DNA of 11,133 nt, from contig JAVQWQ010000075.1 of NCBI GenBank assembly GCA_033578915.1, positions 1-11,133 on the forward strand. The letters are read 5' to 3'. Positions 6,124 to 11,133 of the stretch are shown in pieces; position 1 is the stretch's first letter, and every line of letters starts with the position of its first letter. Both the position numbers and the translations under genes were made by a program. Under the pieces are notes generated by a model. That model saw only the letters and a program-made list of their open reading frames with translations, was not told where the DNA came from and did not search any database. This DNA is from UBA7692 sp033578915 (lineage in GTDB: Bacteria > Bacteroidota > Bacteroidia > Chitinophagales > LD1).

Positions 6124-7398
6124 TTATGAGCATAATAATTTTTCAGTGAGTAACTCAGGTACATCTATCTGATTATGAAGCAAATCATCCATTGTTTCTC
6201 TTTTTCTGATCAAGTAGTGCCTGCCACGATGCACCAGAACTTCTGCCGGCCTGAAACGTGAGTTGTAGTTAGAAGCCATTGTGAAACCATACGCGCCGGC
6301 ATTGCTGAAAGCGAGAATATCTCCTTCGCGAACTTCGTTTATCTTGCGGTCCCAACCAAAAGTATCTGTTTCGCAAATATATCCTACCACAGTATAAATC
6401 CTTTCCTTGCCGGTAGGATTGCTTATGTTGGTGATGTGGTGATATGCGTTGTAAAACATTGGCCTGATTAAATGGTTCAAACCGGAATCCACTCCTACAA
6501 ACATAGCTGCAGTGGTTTGTTTCAAAACATTCACCTTTACTAAAAATGTTCCGCTTTGGCTTACGAGAAACTTGCCAGGTTCAAAGCATAAATTAAGAGA
6601 ACTTCCATAAGCAGAACAGAACTCGTTGAAACGCCTGCTAAGTTTTTCGCCCAATTCGTCAATATCGGTAAAGTAATCGTCGGGCTTGTATGGAACTTTA
6701 AATCCGCTTCCAAAATCAATAAACTCTAAATGAGGGAATAGTGCAGCTTGCTCCAGCAGTATGTCTGCAGCACGTAAATAAATATCTATGTCCACAATAT
6801 CGCTGCCCGTATGCATGTGTAGTCCGTTTACCCGCATATTCAGGCTGTTTACAATACGCTCGGCATGGCGCATTTGATAGACCGAAATACCAAATTTGGA
6901 ATCTATATGGCCGGTGGAAATATTCAGGTTGCCGCCGGCCATAACATGAGGATTTATTCTTATGCACACCGGTACAGAGCCGCCATATTTGCTGCCAAAC
7001 TGTTCTAAGATAGATAGGTTATCTATATTAATCTGAACGCCTTCTTTAACTGCCAAATCAATTTCTTCCATGGAAACACAGTTTGGCGTGTAGATAATAT
7101 CCGATGGGGCGAAGCCGGCTCTCAACCCCATCCAAACTTCTTGAATGCTCACTGTGTCCAGTCCTGCACCCAGTTGACGGAAAAAGCGTAACACATTAAT
7201 ATTATTCAATGCCTTGCAGGCAAATTTTATTTTCAGCTTTCCCTGCTGATGAATCTCGCTGAAGGCATTTGTTAGTCGTTTGTACTGTTGTTCCATTACG
7301 CCTGTATCATATACGTAAAGGGGCGTACCATATTCCCTGCATAATTCCTCTGCCGCTATTCCTCCTATTTCGTAACGATTGTTTTTAAGTTTAATCAT
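6124..7398 (-). CDS. lysA: Diaminopimelate decarboxylase
   Basis: This PLP-dependent enzyme decarboxylates meso-diaminopimelate to L-lysine, the last step of lysine synthesis. It has 424 residues and the alanine-racemase-type barrel plus beta-domain fold of group IV decarboxylases. The PLP lysine is Lys62 in FACKALNN. His196 in HMHTGSD stacks on the cofactor. The glycine-rich phosphate loop appears as FGSGFKVPY (229-237), followed by EPGK (273-276). The partner-subunit cysteine motif is CETDTFG (342-348) rather than the common CESGD. Tyr370 in GAYGFTMASNYNSR matches the substrate-site tyrosine. VDSGLNHLIRPMFYNAYH (303-320) is a further family block. The GSGF and CETDTF variants differ from proteobacterial LysA, but as I recall they occur in Bacteroidota homologues. 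It lies 62 nt upstream of the dehydrogenase gene on the same strand. No -7 box is obvious in the 90-nt leader region. Confidence 0.94.
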   Translation of the reverse strand: MIKLKNNRYEIGGIAAEELCREYGTPLYVYDTGVMEQQYKRLTNAFSEIHQQGKLKIKFACKALNNINVLRFFRQLGAGLDTVSIQEVWMGLRAGFAPSDIIYTPNCVSMEEIDLAVKEGVQINIDNLSILEQFGSKYGGSVPVCIRINPHVMAGGNLNISTGHIDSKFGISVYQMRHAERIVNSLNMRVNGLHMHTGSDIVDIDIYLRAADILLEQAALFPHLEFIDFGSGFKVPYKPDDYFTDIDELGEKLSRRFNEFCSAYGSSLNLCFEPGKFLVSQSGTFLVKVNVLKQTTAAMFVGVDSGLNHLIRPMFYNAYHHITNISNPTGKERIYTVVGYICETDTFGWDRKINEVREGDILAFSNAGAYGFTMASNYNSRFRPAEVLVHRGRHYLIRKRETMDDLLHNQIDVPELLTEKLLCS

Positions 7399-7488
7399 AA
7401 AGCTTTATTAAGAAGTTGCGAAGAAAGAAGTTTTTCAGCAAAGCAGTGATACTGTACGTGCGTTACGAAAAGTTAATTTAAATTCAAT

Positions 7489-7517
7489 AAAAAAAGCTGC
7501 CCCATTACAAGGGCAGC
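7489..7517 (-). terminator. Rho-independent terminator after hsp20
   Basis: A perfect 7-bp stem, GCTGCCC (minus strand, 7517-7511) with GGGCAGC (7502-7496), has an 8-nt loop and is followed on the minus strand by seven T residues (plus-strand A at 7489-7495). It is 37 nt after the hsp20 stop. It insulates hsp20 from lysA, so lysA needs its own promoter within about 90 nt. Confidence 0.92.
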
Positions 7518-7554
7518 CTTTGCCACAATATTCATTGCCAGATTAGCCGGAGAT

Positions 7555-7977
7555 TTATTCGACTTTGATTTCTTTGGTGGCTGTGATTTGTTGTTCAGTT
7601 TTTGGAAGAGAAAGCTTCAGTATTCCATTCTCATAACGGGCCTTAATAGCATCATCTTTTACGTTGTCAGGCAAACGGAATGAGCGGGAAAAACTACTGT
7701 AGTTGTATTCTCTCCGCGTGTACTCTTTTTTTTCTTCTTTAGTCTCGCTCTCTGATTCTGCGCTGATGGTCAGCACATCCTTGTCCACTTTGATTTTAAA
7801 TTCTTCTTTTTTAAATCCCGGCACTGCCAGCTCTATCGAATATTCCTTATCGGTTTCAGCAATGTTAGCTGCCGGCATGGTACCTGTTGAAAGATTAAAA
7901 AAAGAATCCGCATCAAAAAAATCGCGAAAGAAAGGGCCTAGAAGGCTGTTTTCCAGTTTTCTTGTAATGTTGCTCAT
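7555..7977 (-). CDS. hsp20: Hsp20/alpha-crystallin family small heat-shock protein
   Basis: This ATP-independent chaperone holds unfolding proteins in a soluble state for later refolding by DnaK/ClpB-type machines. It is 140 residues, normal for the bacterial family. The N-terminal arm (1-33) contains phenylalanines (FFRDFFDADSFF) likely used for oligomer contacts. The alpha-crystallin domain runs from about 34 to 127. It includes AVPGFKKEEFKIKV, a charged KEEKKEYTRREY loop, and the hallmark A-x-x-x-N-G-I-L at 113-120 followed by KLSLPK. An I-x-V tail motif (Ile137-Val139) fits the groove-binding IxI motif. The gene is monocistronic, with a well-formed promoter at 7997-8027 and a strong terminator at 7489-7517. 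No CIRCE element is present; instead, nested inverted repeats lie just upstream of the promoter. The assignment to family is firm, but any heat induction is only inferred. Confidence 0.95.
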   Translation of the reverse strand: MSNITRKLENSLLGPFFRDFFDADSFFNLSTGTMPAANIAETDKEYSIELAVPGFKKEEFKIKVDKDVLTISAESESETKEEKKEYTRREYNYSSFSRSFRLPDNVKDDAIKARYENGILKLSLPKTEQQITATKEIKVE

Positions 7978-7996
7978 AGTTTTAGGTTTTATACTA

Positions 7997-8027
7997 CAAA
8001 TTTAAAGCTATTAAAATCCATTTACAA
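7997..8027 (-). promoter_or_regulatory. hsp20 promoter (TTG-N20-TAAATTTG)
   Basis: On the minus strand the -7 box TAAATTTG (8004-7997) matches TAnnTTTG. A TTG at 8027-8025 lies exactly 20 nt upstream, close to the spacing known for the Bacteroidota -33 element. The ATG lies 19 nt downstream of the -7 box. This is one of the two best promoters in the window, with that of purL. Confidence 0.7.
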
Positions 8028-8108
8028 TGACTTTTGAAAGTGTACTTCATGATTTTTGTCATGAAGAAAATATACTTCATTACACTAATGGAGAATTTAA
8101 AAGTCATT
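8026..8108. repeat. Nested inverted repeats between hsp20 and the esterase gene
   Basis: Three sets of inverted arms are nested in this 83-bp stretch. The outer arms are AATGACTTTT (8026-8035) and AAAAGTCATT (8099-8108). The middle arms are AGTGTA (8039-8044) and TACACT (8081-8086). The inner arms are CTTCATGA (8045-8052) and TCATGAAG (8059-8066), with a 6-nt loop. TACTTCAT also recurs directly at 8043-8050 and 8073-8080, 30 bp apart. The left outer arm overlaps the hsp20 -33 element. The likely reading is a regulator-binding site for hsp20, or a structured end of the esterase transcript. No T run follows the inner hairpin on either strand. Confidence 0.75.
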
Positions 8109-8120
8109 TGAAGCATTTTA

Positions 8121-9365
8121 TTACTTACTCAACCAAACTTTTTTGGTGGCTATGGGCAGATTATCATGAGTAAAAAATTTAAATACATAAAATCCTTCTG
8201 GCCATTCCTGAGTATTGATTCTTTGAATGTTGTTAGGGTATTCAAATATAATTTCCTGAATTTTTCTACCCGAAATATCATAGGCTTCAAAAGAAGAAAT
8301 CTGCGCAAGACTGCTTTCAACAAAAATTTCTCCGGGGTTATTTCCTGAATATAGATTGAGGAATGCAAAATCAATCTTTTCATCCGTTGAAAGCGGGAAA
8401 TTATTGCATATCATTGGATATATAAATTCTCTTGCTATAGAATCAATTTCTACGCGCAGGGCAAATGATGTATCCCAAGGGGTGTGATCGTAATTGAAGT
8501 AAGTTTTAAGTTGATGAGGTATTCCTCTGTTTGTCAGCGCTGTGTCAATAGAACCTGAACCAAAAAGTGTTACAAGAGTAAAGGCGTTGTAGGGAGGTAG
8601 GCGATACACCTGATCGAAGTAATAAGGAACAGTTCTGTCTTTGTCTCCGTGCACCAATAAAGCGGGCTCCTCGTTTGCGCCTATCCACCATGTCTTATTG
8701 ATTCCTCCTGCTAGGGGAATGATGGCCTTGACTGCCGATGAGTGTCCGGGATTGCCGGAGTTTCCTTCTATGCCGCCATTAGCAATTACCGTATCTTTTA
8801 ATGGTGCCGGCACTTCGTCAATATCATCTAAGTATGCATAGTGTATGCTTAATACTGCCCCGGCAGAGCTTCCGCCTAAGAAAATATAGTTGCTGTCTAC
8901 TTTATACTGGTTCTGGGTAGCGGCATCTTTTACAAAAAACCGCACTGCTGCTTTAGCATCATGTATGGCATACAATACTGTACGCATCATGATGATAGAA
9001 TCTATAAGATTAAAAGCGGAAGTAAGGCGATATTGAATAGATGCCGTAACAAAACCTCGTTGGGCAAAGCTTTTACACAAGTAATTTACAGCAGGGTCGG
9101 TGTTCTTATTACCTGCTGTAAAACCGCCTCCATGGGCCATAACCAACAAAGGGCGGCGTGTGGCATTATCGCCCTTTGGTACAAAAACATCCATCTTGTT
9201 ATAGTTCTGGCGAACGGTGGTGTATGTTACCTCAAAGCTGTCAATCTGATAGATTTTATCGTATAATCTCCCGAATTTTGGGCACTGGGCAAAAGAGAAA
9301 AAAGCGTTTGTAGCCACAATGATTGCTACACATGTAAACTTCAGTATAAAATGTTTCATTTTCAT
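8121..9365 (-). CDS. Secreted alpha/beta-hydrolase (carboxylesterase-like) with T9SS C-terminal sorting domain
   Basis: This 414-residue predicted secreted esterase has a signal peptide at about 1-26 (KMKH, hydrophobic core, then FSFAQ). The catalytic domain has an HGGG oxyanion-hole motif (78-81), nucleophile Ser167 in GGSSAG (164-169), acid Asp243 in HGDKDRTVP, and probable base His294 in NYDHTPW. The triad is therefore complete. These motifs resemble hormone-sensitive-lipase, feruloyl-esterase and other BD-FAE-type carboxylesterases; the substrate is unknown. After about residue 325 a linker leads to a beta-rich tail of some 80 residues (FEAYDISGRKIQEI, then WPEGFYVFKF, ending ATKKVWLSK). 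This matches the type A T9SS sorting domain, which targets the protein across the outer membrane for release or surface attachment. The gene is divergent from purL and stands 143 bp upstream of hsp20. No carbohydrate-degradation neighbours are present. Confidence 0.88.
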   Translation of the reverse strand: MKMKHFILKFTCVAIIVATNAFFSFAQCPKFGRLYDKIYQIDSFEVTYTTVRQNYNKMDVFVPKGDNATRRPLLVMAHGGGFTAGNKNTDPAVNYLCKSFAQRGFVTASIQYRLTSAFNLIDSIIMMRTVLYAIHDAKAAVRFFVKDAATQNQYKVDSNYIFLGGSSAGAVLSIHYAYLDDIDEVPAPLKDTVIANGGIEGNSGNPGHSSAVKAIIPLAGGINKTWWIGANEEPALLVHGDKDRTVPYYFDQVYRLPPYNAFTLVTLFGSGSIDTALTNRGIPHQLKTYFNYDHTPWDTSFALRVEIDSIAREFIYPMICNNFPLSTDEKIDFAFLNLYSGNNPGEIFVESSLAQISSFEAYDISGRKIQEIIFEYPNNIQRINTQEWPEGFYVFKFFTHDNLPIATKKVWLSK

Positions 9366-9439
9366 AGAAGACGTTTTTCAGCAATAGTAACAAAAACTTA
9401 ACAATAAATTTTAAAAAGTAATTGAATAAAATATACGGC

Positions 9440-9469
9440 TTTGCACGTTTGCTTTTAAAGTTAGCTTTG
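9440..9469 (+). promoter_or_regulatory. purL promoter (TTTG-N18-TAGCTTTG)
   Basis: TAGCTTTG at 9462-9469 matches the -7 consensus, with TTTG at 9440-9443 eighteen nt upstream as a -33 candidate. A second TTTG at 9448 is too close to serve. The ATG at 9491 would have a leader of about 16 nt. The 125-bp spacer 9366-9490 must also hold the divergent esterase promoter. The best match there is TACTATTG on the minus strand at 9389-9382, one base off consensus. Confidence 0.65.
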
Positions 9470-9490
9470 CGGCAACAAAAATTGAGTTGA

Positions 9491-11133
9491 ATGGACTTAA
9501 CCTCATCGTTGCAGGAAGGGACGCTTGAACAAGCCAAACAACTGGGATTGTTGGAAGAAGAATATCAGCGTATTACCGAAATACTTCAACGCAAGCCCAA
9601 CTTTACTGAATTAAGCATATATGCAGCGATGTGGAGCGAGCACTGCTCCTACAAGAATTCAATTCTTTATCTGAAAAAACTACCGCGTAAAGGCAAGCAT
9701 TTGCTTGCCGAGGCAGGGCAGGAAAACGCTGGACTTATTGATCTTGGCGATGGCCTGGCATGTGCTTTTAAAATAGAAAGCCATAATCATCCCAGTGCGC
9801 TTGAACCTTATCAGGGCGCTGCCACAGGAGTAGGAGGTATTCATAGAGATATTTTTACCATGGGGGCGCGTCCCATCTGTGCACTCAACAGCCTGCGCTT
9901 CGGCGATTTAAAAAATAGCCGAACCAAATACCTGTTGCGCGGAGTAGTGAAAGGTATAGGCGACTATGGAAATTGCTTTGGTGTACCTACTGTGGCTGGA
10001 GAAGTTTATTTCGACCCGGTATATCAAACAAACCCTTTGGTAAACGCTATGAGTGTAGGTGTAGTTAATGTAAATGAAATCATATCGGCTACAGCCAAAG
10101 GTAAAGGCAATCCGGTTTACATAGTAGGAAGCGCTACCGGAAAAGACGGCATACATGGAGCAGCATTTGCCTCTAAAGATATTACTGCTGAAAGCATCAA
10201 CGATCTGCCGGCTGTGCAGGTTGGCGACCCTTTCCAGGAAAAATTGTTGCTTGAGGCCACTCTTGAGGTGATTAAGACAGGAGCGGTGGTAGGCATGCAG
10301 GATATGGGTGCAGCAGGAATTATTTGCTCTACTTCGGAGATGAGCGCAAAAGGAAAAGTGGGTATGCGTATTTGGCTCGATAGGGTACCCACGCGACAGC
10401 CCAACATGAAACCTTGGGAAATCCTTTTGAGTGAGAGTCAGGAGCGCATGCTCATCGTTGTAAAAAAAGGGATGGAGCAAGCAGTTGAAGCAGTATTTGA
10501 TAAATGGGATTTACACTGTGCCATTATTGGAGAAGTTACCGAAGATGGCATGCTTGAATATTACATGGGTGATAAATTAGTAGCAAAGGTTCCGGCAGTA
10601 AGTCTTGTTTTGGGTGGTGGTGCGCCTGTGTATCAGCGTGAATTTGAGGAGCCTCCGTATTATTCCAAAAATCTTTCATTTCATATTGATTCTGTTACAC
10701 AGCCCAAAGATCTTGTTAGTGTGGCAAATATGCTGGTGCATTCTTTGAATATTGCCAGCAAAAGATGGGTTTACACACAATACGATAGTATGGTTGGGCT
10801 TGCAAACACTTCCGTCAATCGTTCCAGCGATGCAGCTATCATTAGGGTACAAACAAACTCAGATAAAGCTATTGCTGTAACCGTAGATTGTAACGCCCGC
10901 TATGTGTGGGCAGACCCCCTCGTAGGTGGCCAGATCGCGGTTGCCGAAGCAGCACGTAACATCGTATGCAGCGGTGGTGAGCCGAGCGCCATAACCAACT
11001 GCCTTAATTTTGGGAATCCATATAACCCTCATGTTTACTGGCAGTTTGTACATGCTTTGCAGGGAATGAGTAAAGCATGCGAAGCTTTGGGCACGCCTGT
11101 TACCGGAGGCAACGTTAGCTTTTATAACCAAAG
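9491..11133 (+). CDS. purL: Phosphoribosylformylglycinamidine synthase subunit PurL, N-terminal part (runs off right edge)
   Basis: PurL is the synthetase subunit that converts formylglycinamide ribonucleotide to its amidine with ATP and glutamine-derived ammonia, a step of de novo purine synthesis. The frame stays open from the ATG at 9491 to the window end, giving 547 complete codons of an expected ~740. It is the small form of PurL: the linker block NFTELSIYAAMWSEHCSYKN (37-56) lies near the N-terminus. It is followed by FKIESHNHPSALEPYQGAAT (93-112) with the catalytic-region histidines and GGIHRDIFTMGARP. VGMQDMGAAGI marks the end of the first AIRS-type half, and CNARYVWADPLVGG, CLNFGNPYNPHVYW and GTPVTGGNVSFYN belong to the second half. 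Small PurL needs separate PurQ and PurS partners, which are not in view. The TAGCTTTG promoter supports this start. Confidence 0.96.
   Translation, partial: MDLTSSLQEGTLEQAKQLGLLEEEYQRITEILQRKPNFTELSIYAAMWSEHCSYKNSILYLKKLPRKGKHLLAEAGQENAGLIDLGDGLACAFKIESHNHPSALEPYQGAATGVGGIHRDIFTMGARPICALNSLRFGDLKNSRTKYLLRGVVKGIGDYGNCFGVPTVAGEVYFDPVYQTNPLVNAMSVGVVNVNEIISATAKGKGNPVYIVGSATGKDGIHGAAFASKDITAESINDLPAVQVGDPFQEKLLLEATLEVIKTGAVVGMQDMGAAGIICSTSEMSAKGKVGMRIWLDRVPTRQPNMKPWEILLSESQERMLIVVKKGMEQAVEAVFDKWDLHCAIIGEVTEDGMLEYYMGDKLVAKVPAVSLVLGGGAPVYQREFEEPPYYSKNLSFHIDSVTQPKDLVSVANMLVHSLNIASKRWVYTQYDSMVGLANTSVNRSSDAAIIRVQTNSDKAIAVTVDCNARYVWADPLVGGQIAVAEAARNIVCSGGEPSAITNCLNFGNPYNPHVYWQFVHALQGMSKACEALGTPVTGGNVSFYNQ

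Noticed and set aside
8045..8066. Inner CTTCATGA hairpin as a Rho-independent terminator of the esterase gene
   Set aside because: The stem is AT-rich and no T run follows on either strand. It lies about 55 nt past the stop within a larger nested repeat, so an operator-like role is more plausible.
8150..8383. Short minus-strand frame inside the esterase tail
   Set aside because: It overlaps the T9SS sorting-domain coding sequence in another frame; the sorting-domain motifs show which frame is real.
7430..9384. Shared 12-mer GTTTTTCAGCAA upstream of lysA (7430-7441) and of the esterase gene (9373-9384)
   Set aside because: In an 11-kb window several 12-bp matches are expected by chance, and its position relative to the two start codons differs.
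9908..10480. A 190-codon minus-strand open frame inside purL
   Set aside because: It lies wholly opposite the well-conserved PurL coding sequence, and its translation shows no domain. It is an antisense shadow.

Overview
The window looks like a chromosomal segment of a member of the Bacteroidota, probably outside the genus Bacteroides. Three things point there. One is a PorP/SprF-family outer-membrane protein. Another is a secreted esterase ending in a type IX secretion (T9SS) C-terminal sorting domain. The third is a set of promoter candidates fitting the Bacteroidota -7 element TAnnTTTG. Ribosome binding sites are weak or absent, as is usual for the phylum. Genes are densely packed and mostly housekeeping. 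I see no transposase, integrase, CRISPR array, phage gene or other sign of a recent island.

Layout. Positions 1-1488 (minus strand) hold the N-terminal half of a MATE multidrug exporter, a terminator, ribosomal protein bL32 (rpmF) and a YceD/DUF177 protein. Positions 1489-1850 have no convincing gene but contain two inverted repeats just downstream of a promoter-like box. Two tRNA genes follow on the plus strand, Ser(GCU) and Pro(UGG), 37 nt apart. Next is a PorP/SprF gene (plus), whose stop is 2 bp from the stop of convergent serA. From 7398 down to 3390 the minus strand reads lysA, a GlcD-like FAD dehydrogenase and serA. Upstream of lysA lies an Hsp20 small heat-shock gene with its own promoter and terminator. 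Its upstream spacer is filled by nested inverted repeats. A minus-strand secreted alpha/beta-hydrolase with a T9SS sorting tail follows. Divergent from it is purL (plus), which runs off the right edge.

How the genes may work together. lysA makes lysine from meso-diaminopimelate. serA starts serine synthesis from 3-phosphoglycerate, an unfavourable step. The FAD dehydrogenase immediately upstream of serA may clear 2-hydroxyacid by-products such as D-2-hydroxyglutarate, which would pull that step forward. This is an inference from the pairing and from a known SerA/D2HGDH coupling in other bacteria. The PorP/SprF protein and the esterase both connect to T9SS and the cell surface but are not adjacent. 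purL belongs to purine synthesis. I found no clear new multi-gene system. The best leads are the nested repeat upstream of hsp20, the dehydrogenase-serA pairing, and a possible structured RNA ahead of the tRNAs.
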